This document shows positions 45,984-54,429 of a stretch of DNA of 64,000 nt, in pieces (position 1 is the stretch's first letter; every line of letters starts with the position of its first letter). This DNA comes from Verrucomicrobiota bacterium (lineage in GTDB: Bacteria; Verrucomicrobiota; Verrucomicrobiae; Limisphaerales; UBA11358). The notes beneath the pieces are model-generated. The model made no database searches and was not told the DNA's origin. It saw only the letters and a program-made list of their open reading frames with translations. The translations under genes and the position numbers were made by a program. The stretch is from contig JACZKP010000078.1 of NCBI GenBank assembly GCA_014860005.1, forward strand, positions 1-64,000, in the 5' to 3' direction.

Positions 45984-46011
45984 TTGACGGTTGCTGGTTC
46001 TACCTTATCCT
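45984..46011 (+). promoter_or_regulatory. Candidate promoter of the EEP-nuclease gene
   Basis: TTGACG (45984-45989), a 16-bp spacer and TATCCT (46006-46011) resemble a sigma-70 promoter. The predicted transcript start is about 60 bp before ATG 46076. The end of the -10 box overlaps the 13-bp motif. Confidence 0.4.
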
Positions 46012-46022
46012 TAGTGCGTTAG
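46010..46022 (+). promoter_or_regulatory. 13-bp motif, copy 2 (upstream of EEP-nuclease gene)
   Basis: CTTAGTGCGTTAG, differing from copies 1 and 3 only in the last base. It overlaps the -10 box and covers the predicted transcript start, 53 bp before ATG 46076. Confidence 0.4.
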
Positions 46023-46075
46023 GAAACAAAGTTTTGCCGGTTTTGGGCTTAGGTTGGCCGGTGGATTCGCATCGA

Positions 46076-47794
46076 ATGAGAAACTTTCTTACCGCCATCG
46101 TGGTTTTGGCAGCCATCATTTGTCCGGCCCTGGCGGAAGTCATCGCCCATTGGAATTTCAACAGTGCTTCACCGGATAACAACGCCAACACGGGCACGCT
46201 TCAGCCTGCCATCGGTTCCGGGACGGCTGTGTTGATCGGTGGGGTGACTGCCAGTTTCACGGCCGCGAACGGCTCCTCCGACACGGCAACGGACGACAGC
46301 AACTGGCGCATCAGCACCTGGCCAAATCAGAACATTGGCAACAAATCCCACGGCGTGGGGTTCAACGTCAACCTGGCGGGTTATCGCAACCTCCGGCTCA
46401 CTTGGGATCAGCGAAACAGCAACACGGCCAGCAAATACGCGCGGCTGCAATACACCACCAACGGCATGGACTTCCTGGATTACCAGGTCATCACAATGCC
46501 CGCGGAAGCGTGGGTTCATAACCATTCTGTCAGTTTCGCCGCCGTGCCCGGCGTGGATTACAACCCGTCCTTCGGCGTTCGCCTCGTAACAGAGTTCGAG
46601 AGCACCGCCACTGGAACAGGTCTGAACGGATACGTCCCGTCTAATCCCGGCAGCAGCTATGGCAACAACGGCACGCTGCGGTTCGACATGGTGACATTTT
46701 TCGCCGAGCCAATCGGACCGATTCCGCAGCCCACAATTTCCCTCTTGAACTACAACGTCTGGGGCGCCGACAAGACGGAATGGGCCACGAACACTGCGCA
46801 AGTGCAGGCCATTGGCCGCCAACTTGCGCATCTCGCCCCGGACATCGTCACGCTCCAGGAAATCCCCAATATCGGTCTGGCCGAGATGCCCCGTTTTGTG
46901 AGCGCGTATCTGCCGGGTTACTTTCTGGCCACCAATCGGGTGAGCGACGGCGACAAGGGCAATTTGATTCTCAGTCGTTTTCCTATCGTGCGTTCGCGCT
47001 CGAATCTGGGCCGCAGTAGCTTGGTTCAATGGGGTTTCGAAGGTGTGTTCACGCGGGATTTATTCGAGGCGGAAATCGCCGTGCCGGGTTTCAGTGAACT
47101 GCTGCACGTTTACTCAATTCACCTGAAAGCCTTTAATGATCCGGTCAGCGGTCCGCGGCGTGCGGCAGAGGCGAGCGCGGTTTCCAATTACTTCGTCACC
47201 GTCTTCCTGCCCACCAACGGCCATCGCCCTTACGTTTTGGGCGGAGATTTCAACGAAGACATCGCGCGCCCCCGCTCCTACGAACAAGGCGCCATGCAAC
47301 GGATCATCAACGACGCCACAGGCTTGGTGCTGACCACGCCGCGCAATCCGCTCAACGGCGACGAGCGCACGTGGTCGAGCCGGAACGCGACTCCGACAAT
47401 TCGCTTTGATTACATCCTGCCGGGAACGCTGCTCGCGCAGCATCTCGTCACGAACTGGATTTTCCGCACCGATTTCCTGTCCCCCACGCCGTCCGGCTTA
47501 CAAAGCGATGATTCGCAAATTGCCACCGACCATCTCCCATTGCTCACGGTGTTTCGCAATCCTTACGACCTTCCCCCCGTGCTGCCGTTGCGGGTTAACA
47601 TTCAACTCACGAATCAAACCGTGACCTTGGCTTGGGACTCAAATCCCGGTCGCCATTATCTGGTCCAAGGCTCATTCAACCTGACCAACTGGATTTCTCT
47701 CTCCCCGTCCATTCCGGCCAACGACACCAACACCACCTGGCAGGGCAGTGTCGTCGCGGACGGAATGTTTTTCCGCATCGCAGAAGGGCAGTAA
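46076..47794 (+). CDS. Exported endonuclease/exonuclease/phosphatase (EEP) protein
   Basis: From ATG 46076 the protein has 572 residues; the 55 codons upstream lack protein character. A signal peptide (NFLTAIVVLAAIICPALA) precedes a domain shared with the 42540 gene (about 20-215: LRLTWDQRNSNTASKYARL, GVRLVTEFESTATGTG). The EEP catalytic domain spans about 221-500: LLNYNVWGAD, VTLQEIPN (metal Glu), YSIHLKA (His), LGGDFNED (Asp/Asn), and TDHLPLL (Asp-His). All catalytic residues are present, so it is probably an active phosphodiesterase or nuclease acting outside the cell. A C-terminal beta module ends in FFRIAEGQ. Confidence 0.88.
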   Translation: MRNFLTAIVVLAAIICPALAEVIAHWNFNSASPDNNANTGTLQPAIGSGTAVLIGGVTASFTAANGSSDTATDDSNWRISTWPNQNIGNKSHGVGFNVNLAGYRNLRLTWDQRNSNTASKYARLQYTTNGMDFLDYQVITMPAEAWVHNHSVSFAAVPGVDYNPSFGVRLVTEFESTATGTGLNGYVPSNPGSSYGNNGTLRFDMVTFFAEPIGPIPQPTISLLNYNVWGADKTEWATNTAQVQAIGRQLAHLAPDIVTLQEIPNIGLAEMPRFVSAYLPGYFLATNRVSDGDKGNLILSRFPIVRSRSNLGRSSLVQWGFEGVFTRDLFEAEIAVPGFSELLHVYSIHLKAFNDPVSGPRRAAEASAVSNYFVTVFLPTNGHRPYVLGGDFNEDIARPRSYEQGAMQRIINDATGLVLTTPRNPLNGDERTWSSRNATPTIRFDYILPGTLLAQHLVTNWIFRTDFLSPTPSGLQSDDSQIATDHLPLLTVFRNPYDLPPVLPLRVNIQLTNQTVTLAWDSNPGRHYLVQGSFNLTNWISLSPSIPANDTNTTWQGSVVADGMFFRIAEGQ

Positions 47795-47832
47795 CACGGC
47801 CCGCGCCAGAGGGTGGCCAACGGCCGGTTGAG

Positions 47833-48156
47833 GTGTCTCCACGTGACATAACCGTCCTCGACCTCGCCGAATTCGATCTCCATCTCGACCTCGTTCCCGT
47901 GAACGGCCTGCGCGAGCAACAGGATATTGACGCCCTGCTCATGGGCGATTTGAAATCCATCCTCGTGGACTAACGCGCCTTCATGAGTCCGCATCTCGAA
48001 TACCGCCTGCGCTTCTCCGTCGCCCACGAAATCGGGCATCTCATCCTGCTCCGCAACATCTACACTGGCCTGCAACACACCACCGCCGCCGAATGGTTCG
48101 ATTACATCTCCGCCGTCCCCGAAGTCGAATACGGCTGGGTGGAATGGCAGGCCTAA
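47833..48156 (+). pseudogene. Dead ImmA/IrrE metallopeptidase gene
   Basis: One frame reads VLDLAEFDLHLDLVPVNGLR and DIDALLMGDLKSILVD, then an in-frame TAA (47971-47973), and continues RAFMSPHLEYRLRFSVAHEI with the zinc motif HEIGH, then WFDYISAVPEVEYGWVEWQA before a second TAA (48154-48156). Live members of the family continue at both places without a stop, so two nonsense changes truncated it. No start codon with context is visible. It stands just before a toxin-antitoxin pair whose antitoxin also carries an ImmA domain. Confidence 0.75.
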
Positions 48157-48222
48157 GAAACCACCGCCCGCCCGACTGTTGCCTAATTCGCCGGAACCGT
48201 GCTGGGAGGCTCAAATCAATAG

Positions 48223-48255
48223 TTGACACTGATTAACCCTAGGGGTTAATACTAT
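48223..48255 (+). promoter_or_regulatory. Promoter/operator of the higBA-like operon
   Basis: TTGACA (48223-48228) is followed by a candidate -10 at TAATAC (48247-48252), 18 bp spacing. Between and over them lies TTAACCC-TAG-GGGTTAA (48233-48249), a 17-bp inverted repeat with perfect 7-bp arms, as expected for an autoregulating antitoxin dimer. The toxin GTG is at 48265. Confidence 0.6.
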
Positions 48256-48264
48256 TGGCGACGC

Positions 48265-48600
48265 GTGGAACTCTCCTTCGCCAACCGAAAGCTCGCCAAG
48301 GAACTGGCGGACGAGAAAACCATCGTCCGGAATTACGGCGCCGATAACGGCAGACGTATTTGCCAGCGACTGGGGCAACTTATGGCGGCGGACAATCTTG
48401 AAACTTTGCGCTTACTGCCGCAGACCCGCGCGCACGAGCTTGCTGGTGACCGTGCTGGACAAATTTCCGTGGACGTCAGGCATCCATATCGTCTGCTGCT
48501 CGTGCCGGACCATGACGAGATTCCGCGCAAGCCCGATGGCGGGTTGGATTGGATGCGCGTCACGAAAGTGAAAATCCTCGGCATCGTGGACACACACTAA
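48265..48600 (+). CDS. higB: RelE/HigB-family toxin
   Basis: The 111-residue protein starts at GTG 48265, about 15 bp after the operator. It is a RelE/ParE-fold toxin: RNYGADNGRRICQRLGQLMA, then AHELAGDRAGQISVDVRHPY and RLLLVPDHDEIP, KVKILGIVDTH. HigB toxins cut mRNA on the ribosome. The antitoxin gene starts 4 bp after its stop, in the toxin-first order typical of higBA. Assignment to HigB rather than ParE relies on that order and the antitoxin type. Confidence 0.85.
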   Translation: MELSFANRKLAKELADEKTIVRNYGADNGRRICQRLGQLMAADNLETLRLLPQTRAHELAGDRAGQISVDVRHPYRLLLVPDHDEIPRKPDGGLDWMRVTKVKILGIVDTH

Positions 48601-48604
48601 GAAT

Positions 48605-49690
48605 ATGAACACGACATTTGAACCCAACTTCGCCGTCCCTCCGGGCGAGACGCTGGCCGAAACGCTTGAAACCCTCGGCATGACGCAGGCGGAGCTCGCT
48701 GAACGCATGGGACGCCCACTCAAAACTATCAACGAGATCCTTGCCGGAAAGGCCGCGATTACCTCCGATACGGCGCTGCAACTGGAGAAGGTGCTGGGTG
48801 TCCCAGCTTCCTTCTGGACGAACCATGAGCGCATTTATCGCGACACCCTCGCGCGTCATCGTGAAACGGACGAACTTGAGCAACAACTCGGCTGGCTGAA
48901 GACAATGCCCGTCAAGGAAATGGTGCGCGCCGGTTGGATCGTGGCCGCCGCGGAACCCGTGGCTCAACTTCGCATTGTCCTGAGTTTCTTCGGCGTTGCC
49001 GGGGTTGATGAATGGCGCGCTCTTTGGGAAAGCCCTGATGCCATATTCCGAAAGTCGCCCGCCTTCGCCGCAAATCGTCCCGCCACCGCCGCATGGCTCC
49101 GTCAGGGAGAGCTTGAGGCGCAGAAAATTAACAGCGCCCCATTCGATGAAATCCGCTTTGCGGAAGTGCTGGCACAGTTGCGCGGCTTCACCGTAAAGGA
49201 TCCGGAGGAGTTTGTGCCAGCCCTCCATGATCAATGTTCGGGCGCGGGTGTAGCTGTGGTCATCGTTCCGCCGCTCCCGGGGGTTCGGGCCTATGGGGCG
49301 ACCCGCTGGCTGCACTCCACCAAGGCGCTTATTCAACTGAGCTTGCGCGGCAAGACTGACGACCACCTGTGGTTCACCTTCTTTCACGAAGCCGGCCATG
49401 TGCTGAAGCACGGCAAACGGGCTGTGTTCGTGGAAGACGGCGATCCGAAAGCCGCGGCCCGTGATTCCCGCGAAGCGGAAGCCGACGCCTTCGCTTGTGA
49501 TCTCTTGATTCCTGCTGCCGAATACGAACGCTTTTGTGCGAACGCCGATTTCAGCGTGGCGGCCATGCGCAAGTTCGCCAATCGCCTTGGCATCGCCCCC
49601 GGCATCGTGGCTGGCCGACTTCAGCACGAAAGCAAAGTGCCGTTTTCGCGCGCCAATCAACTCAAACGACGATTTGATTTTGGTGACTGA
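48605..49690 (+). CDS. higA: HigA-type antitoxin fused to an ImmA/IrrE metallopeptidase domain
   Basis: The 361-residue protein has a HigA/Xre helix-turn-helix at about residues 15-75 (MTQAELAERMGRPLKTINEI, SDTALQLEKVLGVPASFW). A linker follows, then an ImmA/IrrE (M78) metallopeptidase domain at about 225-330 with WFTFFHEAGHVLKH and EADAFACDLLIP. It should bind the operator upstream of the toxin gene and neutralise HigB. In phage and ICE systems ImmA cleaves a repressor, so self-cleavage might relieve repression; for this protein that is inference. Confidence 0.9.
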   Translation: MNTTFEPNFAVPPGETLAETLETLGMTQAELAERMGRPLKTINEILAGKAAITSDTALQLEKVLGVPASFWTNHERIYRDTLARHRETDELEQQLGWLKTMPVKEMVRAGWIVAAAEPVAQLRIVLSFFGVAGVDEWRALWESPDAIFRKSPAFAANRPATAAWLRQGELEAQKINSAPFDEIRFAEVLAQLRGFTVKDPEEFVPALHDQCSGAGVAVVIVPPLPGVRAYGATRWLHSTKALIQLSLRGKTDDHLWFTFFHEAGHVLKHGKRAVFVEDGDPKAAARDSREAEADAFACDLLIPAAEYERFCANADFSVAAMRKFANRLGIAPGIVAGRLQHESKVPFSRANQLKRRFDFGD

Positions 49691-49778
49691 ATCAATCTAC
49701 CAATAATTGTGAACACCACGAAACCGAGGGTCGCCGTTACGAGGGAGGTAAAACGGTTGAGGAGAACCAAGGCAGCAC

Positions 49779-49847
49779 GTGGAGATTTACACGGACGGCG
49801 GATGCGAACCTAATCCCGGGCCGGGTGGAGAATTGTTTATCCCCTGA
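49779..49847 (+). pseudogene. rnhA: RNase HI N-terminal fragment
   Basis: From GTG 49779 the frame reads VEIYTDGGCEPNPGPGG, the metal-binding first strand of RNase HI, then diverges (ELFIP) and stops at TGA 49845. The remaining 120 or so residues of the enzyme are absent. This is a worn gene fragment. The rest of 49691-50128 holds a palindromic repeat and the third copy of the 13-bp motif, nothing else recognised. Confidence 0.7.
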
Positions 49848-50033
49848 CGACCCTCATCCGGCTTCGCCACCTTCACCCGCTCCCGCAACGCCGGAAACGA
49901 ACGATGCGATCAACTCTGTCGTGCCGTGCTCCGCAAGCCGAATCTCCCGGTGGACAACGGTTACGAAAACAAACCCGGAAATGACGGTGGCCGCAATAAA
50001 GGCCGGACGCAGGCCGCGTTACGGGCCGTGGAA

Positions 50034-50050
50034 GCCGATTACAAATCGGC
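50034..50050. repeat. Palindromic repeat GCCGATT-ACA-AATCGGC
   Basis: A perfect 7-bp-arm palindrome in the gap before the GDPD gene. It has the same kind of structure as the elements at 37522 and 58000 but a different core. Confidence 0.5.
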
Positions 50051-50105
50051 GCTCCGCCAAAAGAAGAATGGCGGCCGTAGGCGAGCAGCCGCTTGACGCG
50101 GCGCC

Positions 50106-50118
50106 CTTAGTGCGTTAA
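50106..50118 (+). promoter_or_regulatory. 13-bp motif, copy 3 (upstream of GDPD gene)
   Basis: CTTAGTGCGTTAA, identical to copy 1, ends 11 bp before ATG 50129. No good -35/-10 pair stands at the spacing seen for the other copies, so its role need not be that of a core promoter. Confidence 0.4.
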
Positions 50119-50128
50119 GCGTTCTCCA

Positions 50129-51901
50129 ATGTTGGGTCATTATTCTGTTTCTTTGGGGGTCGCAACCGCAGTGTTCTTGTCCGTGGCGGGCCTGCGTGGC
50201 AGCGTCTTGAGCATTGGTCACCGGGGCAATTCCATGTTTACCCCTGAAAACACCATCGCGGCAATCGTTGCTTCGCACGGCATCGCAGATCTTGTTGAAA
50301 CAGACGTCCGTGTATCGAGCGATGGCCATCTGGTCCTGATGCATGATGACACCGTGAATCGCACCACGGATGGCACCGGGTCGGTGTCCGCCATGACGCT
50401 GGCGCAATTGCGCGCACTGGACGCCGGATCATGGTTCGCGCCACAGTTTGCGGGCGAACGGGTGCCCACATTTGCCGAGATGATCACCAACATTATGCCG
50501 CAGTCCATCCCCCTGATCGAGCGCAAGACCGGTTCTGCCGCAGCCTACGTCAACGCGTTGCAGCAACTTGGCGCGACGACGAACGTGGTGCTCCAGTCGT
50601 TCGATTGGAATTTCCTCTCTGCGGTTCACGCCTTGGACCCGACGATTCCCCTGTGCGCGCTGGGCAGCGGCACTTTCACGCTGACGTCGTTGACCAGCAT
50701 CACTAACGCCGGCGCGCGGACTGTGGCGTGGGCAAAAGCAGCCGTCACACCCGCCGTCCTCGACATGGTGCGCGGCTCGGGACTCAAGTTATTTGTGTGG
50801 ACGGTGAACGGGTTGGACATTCAGAACTACATCAGCATGGGCGTGGATGGGATCATTTCCGACGATCCAAGCTTGGTGAAGCAGTTGCAGCAACCCCCCA
50901 CCAATTATCCGGTCAATCTGGCCGCCGGGCTGATCGCTTATTGGAACATGGATGACGGCCTGACCAACGCCTTCACCACGACTGTCTCGGATCAACACGG
51001 CACCAACAACGCCACGTTGGTCCGCAATGACGGCGCGTCGCACTGGTTTGACGGCAGCTTGGCCAAGCTGGGTGGCTCTCTGAAGGTGGAAGGCGCGAGC
51101 GCATTTGTGACGTTTCCCCAAAACGAAATTATGGACATCCAGACCAACGCCCTGAGCATTTCCCTCTGGGTGCGTCTGTCAGTTCTGCCCAGCCAACTCA
51201 GCACCAGCTTCGGCGCCATTTTCGACTCCACCACCGACTGCTACGTCGTCTATCTGGACAAGGGCAACCAGGAATTGCGGTTCAAGGTCACTGACGTCAA
51301 CAACCATGCCGCGCGTCCGGGCATTCCCCAGGCCTGGCTGCAAACGAATGAGTGGCTTCACGTCGTAGGCACTTACTCGGGCCAGGCCGGCCCGTCCTAC
51401 GGCGAGGCGAACATCTATCTGAATGGACAAATCCGGGATGCGCATACTGGCAACGACGGCAGCCCGTCTGGGCTGACGAACAATGTCAAAACGGGACAGC
51501 TTGCGGCAATGGGTCGCGAGGGGCCGGAGGGCGGAAACTACTTCACCGGCTTCGTGGACGACATGGCGCTCTGGAAGCGCGCCCTCAACCCGACGGAGGT
51601 GCGGGTTCTCTTTGAAGGCGGACAGCAGGGCTTGAGCTTGGGGGCGCTTTTGCCCCGGGCCACACCGTTGATCGAATTCATATCCGTCCGTCCGGTAAGT
51701 GCGCCAGCCGACAGCCTCGAAATTGATTTTCAGAACCACGGCCCCTGGGAAACGTTCCGCTTGCTTCACGCAACCAGCGCCGCCGGTCCGTTTCACGTCG
51801 TCGCCGGACTTGCGCCCCAATCACTCGGCGACAATCGCTTCCGTTTCGTGTATCAGTTGAACGGCCAGACGGCGGAGTTCTTCCGCGTGGAAACCGAATG
51901 A
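50129..51901 (+). CDS. Exported glycerophosphodiester phosphodiesterase with LamG domain
   Basis: The 590-residue protein has a signal peptide and a GDPD domain at about 28-260: SIGHRGNSMFTPENT with catalytic His31, LVETDVRVSSDGHLVLMHDD with the metal Glu/Asp and second His, and LIERKTG. It would split glycerophosphodiesters to glycerol 3-phosphate and alcohol, which fits the glp operon nearby in function but not in position. A LamG-like domain follows (about 270-495, LIAYWNMDDGLTNAF, LSISLWVRLSVLPSQLS), then a C-terminal beta module. ATGA overlap couples it to the next gene. Confidence 0.9.
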   Translation: MLGHYSVSLGVATAVFLSVAGLRGSVLSIGHRGNSMFTPENTIAAIVASHGIADLVETDVRVSSDGHLVLMHDDTVNRTTDGTGSVSAMTLAQLRALDAGSWFAPQFAGERVPTFAEMITNIMPQSIPLIERKTGSAAAYVNALQQLGATTNVVLQSFDWNFLSAVHALDPTIPLCALGSGTFTLTSLTSITNAGARTVAWAKAAVTPAVLDMVRGSGLKLFVWTVNGLDIQNYISMGVDGIISDDPSLVKQLQQPPTNYPVNLAAGLIAYWNMDDGLTNAFTTTVSDQHGTNNATLVRNDGASHWFDGSLAKLGGSLKVEGASAFVTFPQNEIMDIQTNALSISLWVRLSVLPSQLSTSFGAIFDSTTDCYVVYLDKGNQELRFKVTDVNNHAARPGIPQAWLQTNEWLHVVGTYSGQAGPSYGEANIYLNGQIRDAHTGNDGSPSGLTNNVKTGQLAAMGREGPEGGNYFTGFVDDMALWKRALNPTEVRVLFEGGQQGLSLGALLPRATPLIEFISVRPVSAPADSLEIDFQNHGPWETFRLLHATSAAGPFHVVAGLAPQSLGDNRFRFVYQLNGQTAEFFRVETE

Positions 51902-54267
51902 ACCCTCAAGCCAAATGTCCAGCGGGAGCCCGTCTCTCGCGTCGCGTTTTTTTGAAAACCAGCGCGGTGTTGGGTGGAAGTCTGGCGTTCGGCACCTTGG
52001 CCGACCTTGCTCGCGGCGCTTCCTCCGGTAAGGCAACAACTCTGACGGTCGCTGATCTACCCGCTGGCGCGGCGCCGTTGCCCGTGGCTTTTCCGCACTT
52101 TCCCAGCCGGCTCCACGCCTTCGTCTGGCGCAATTGGTCATTGGTACCAGTCGAGCGCATGGCCCGTGCGGTCGGCGCAAAAAAGTCGGACCTCGTCCGC
52201 GTGGGGCGCGCGATGGGCTTGGGCACGCCGCCGCGCATCAGCCGCGATCAGCAGGCGCGCTCCTACCTCACCGTCATCAAACGCAACTGGCATCTGCTGC
52301 CGTACGAGCAATTGCTCGAATTGCTCGGCTGGGACGCGGAACAGCTCGCTTATACCCTGCGCGAGGATGATTTCCTGTTCATCAAACTCGGCAGTCTCAA
52401 GCCCCGTTGCGAGCCGTTGCGTTATCAACCGCCGGATGAAGCTGCCCTCCAGCGCGAACGCGAGATCGCGCAAATCATGCGCGAGGAATTTCCTGCCCTC
52501 CCAGCCAGCCAACGCGAACCGCTTTTCAGTTTTGTCTCGCAACTTTCGCGTCTGCCGGCCGCGCGGCCAAAGGCTGACACCAGCAGCAAGTTGAGTTTTT
52601 GTTACTCCTACTTCGCGCTTTATGGCGATCCCTTGCTCGAACGGGAGGCTGATCCGTACCCCGAAGGCTTGCTCGCGCGCCTGGCGCAGGCGGGCGTTCG
52701 CGGCGTCTGGCTTCAGGCCGTGCTCTACAAGCTTGCTCCCTTCCCGTGGGAACCGGAACGCAGCGCGCAACACGCCGCCCGGCTCACAAACCTGCGCAAA
52801 CTGGTCGCCCGCGCGCACAAGCATGGGATGCGCGTGTTCCTCTACCTCAACGAACCGCGCATGATGCCGCTGCGATTTTTCGAGAGTCGTCCGCAGCTCA
52901 AAGGCGTGGTTGATGGCGACCACGCGGCGCTTTGCACCAGCGCGCCGGAGGTTCAGGAATACATGGTGAACGCCGTCGCCACGATCTGCCGCGCGGTGCC
53001 GGACCTGGGCGGTTTTTTCAGCATCAGCGCGTCGGAGAATCCCACCAACTGCTGGTCGCACGGCAAAGGCGCGCAGTGCCCGCGTTGCAGCCAGCGCCAG
53101 CCGGCGGAAGTCATTGCCGGAGTCAACCGGTTGTTTGCGGACGGCATTCGCCGCGCCGGCACCAACGCACAACTCATCGCGTGGGATTGGGGTTGGAACG
53201 ATGCGTGGGCAGGCGACGCCATCCGGCAACTGCCCGCCGAAGCGGCGCTGATGAGCGTCAGTGAATGGCGGCTGCCCATCCAGCGCGGCGGCGTAAAGAC
53301 CGAGGTCGGCGAATACTCCATCTCTGCCATCGGTCCGGGACCGCGCGCGACGCGGCATTGGCAGATTGCGCGGGAGCGGGGATTGCCGGCCATCGCGAAA
53401 ATTCAGGCCGGCAACACCTGGGAACTCTCCGCCGTGCCGTACATCCCGGCCGTGGAAAACGTGGCGCGTCATGCGGAAAACTTGCGCGGGGCGGACGTCA
53501 GCGGCCTGATGCTCGGCTGGACACTCGGTGGGTATCCGTCGCCGAATCTCGAAGTCGTGGCGGAAACGCTGGCGCACGGTTCGGCGGACGAAGCCATGCG
53601 GCGCGTGGCCGAACGGCGCTTCGGGTCGGTGATGGCACCGGCAGTGGTGAAGGCGTGGCGCGGATTCAGCGCGGCCTTCAGCGAATTCCCCTATCACATC
53701 GGCGTAGTCTATTCCGGTCCGCAACAACTCGGCCCGGCGAATCTGCTCTGGTGCGAACCGACCGGCTATCGCGCCACGATGGTGGGATTCCCCTACGACG
53801 ATCTTGATGCGTGGCGCGCGGTTTATCCGCCGGAAGTTTTCATTCAACAACTCAATCGCGTGGCGGATGGATTTGACCAGGCTCTGCAGCAGCTTCGCAC
53901 AAGCACTGCCGACACCCGACGCAACGCCTCAACCGACCAACGCCAGGCCCTGGAGGCCGAAGCGCGTGTGGCGGAAGCGGCGATGATTCATTTCCGCAGC
54001 GCCGCCAACCAAGGGCGCTTCGTGCTGGCCCGGGGCGCTTTGTCGGCCGCAAAGGCGCCCTCGCAAACCGGTCCGCACCTCGTGGAATTGCGGCGCGTAC
54101 TGAACGACGAAATCGCCCTCGCCCGCCGATTGTTCCAGCTTCAATCCCAGGACTCCCGGCTGGGGTTCGAAGCCTCAAACCATTATTTCTACGTCCCGTG
54201 CGATTTGCAGGAGAAGGTCTTGAATTGTCGCCATCTCCTTGACCATTGGTTGGCCGCTCAAGGATGA
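51898..54267 (+). CDS. Tat-exported glycoside-hydrolase-like TIM-barrel protein
   Basis: The 789-residue protein starts inside the GDPD stop (ATGA). A twin-arginine signal (SRRVFLKTSAVLGGSLAFG) leads it. A helical part (about 60-220) precedes a TIM-barrel-like core: FCYSYFALYGDPL, GVRGVWLQAVLYKLAP, HGMRVFLYLNEPRMMP, LGGFFSISASENPTNCWSHG, LIAWDWGWNDAW and LMLGWTLGGYPSP. The acidic and aromatic residues at strand ends resemble glycoside hydrolases. A helical tail ends with LFQLQSQDSRLGFEASNHYF, found again as a fragment at 58207. The substrate is unknown. Confidence 0.82.
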   Translation: MNPQAKCPAGARLSRRVFLKTSAVLGGSLAFGTLADLARGASSGKATTLTVADLPAGAAPLPVAFPHFPSRLHAFVWRNWSLVPVERMARAVGAKKSDLVRVGRAMGLGTPPRISRDQQARSYLTVIKRNWHLLPYEQLLELLGWDAEQLAYTLREDDFLFIKLGSLKPRCEPLRYQPPDEAALQREREIAQIMREEFPALPASQREPLFSFVSQLSRLPAARPKADTSSKLSFCYSYFALYGDPLLEREADPYPEGLLARLAQAGVRGVWLQAVLYKLAPFPWEPERSAQHAARLTNLRKLVARAHKHGMRVFLYLNEPRMMPLRFFESRPQLKGVVDGDHAALCTSAPEVQEYMVNAVATICRAVPDLGGFFSISASENPTNCWSHGKGAQCPRCSQRQPAEVIAGVNRLFADGIRRAGTNAQLIAWDWGWNDAWAGDAIRQLPAEAALMSVSEWRLPIQRGGVKTEVGEYSISAIGPGPRATRHWQIARERGLPAIAKIQAGNTWELSAVPYIPAVENVARHAENLRGADVSGLMLGWTLGGYPSPNLEVVAETLAHGSADEAMRRVAERRFGSVMAPAVVKAWRGFSAAFSEFPYHIGVVYSGPQQLGPANLLWCEPTGYRATMVGFPYDDLDAWRAVYPPEVFIQQLNRVADGFDQALQQLRTSTADTRRNASTDQRQALEAEARVAEAAMIHFRSAANQGRFVLARGALSAAKAPSQTGPHLVELRRVLNDEIALARRLFQLQSQDSRLGFEASNHYFYVPCDLQEKVLNCRHLLDHWLAAQG

Positions 54268-54429
54268 CGTCAGATAACCTGAATGAGACACGGGCGCGCA
54301 TCGCGTCACCCCACCCAAGCCGGCGCCCGGCAAAATTGGCCTCCCGAGGTCATTGAACGTTCCGGGGCAGCGTTCTGTCTTATTCTTCGGTCGCGCTAGT
54401 AACCCGTCGTTCCCTGGAAGGAGTCCCTT

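Noticed and set aside
49825..50118. A 97-codon plus-strand frame before the GDPD gene
   Set aside because: Pro/Arg-rich low-complexity product; it overlaps the RNase HI fragment, the palindrome and the 13-bp motif.
52138..53850. A 570-codon minus-strand open frame
   Set aside because: It is antisense to the Tat TIM-barrel gene, which has a clear signal peptide and coherent motifs; the antisense product is Arg/His-rich without motifs.
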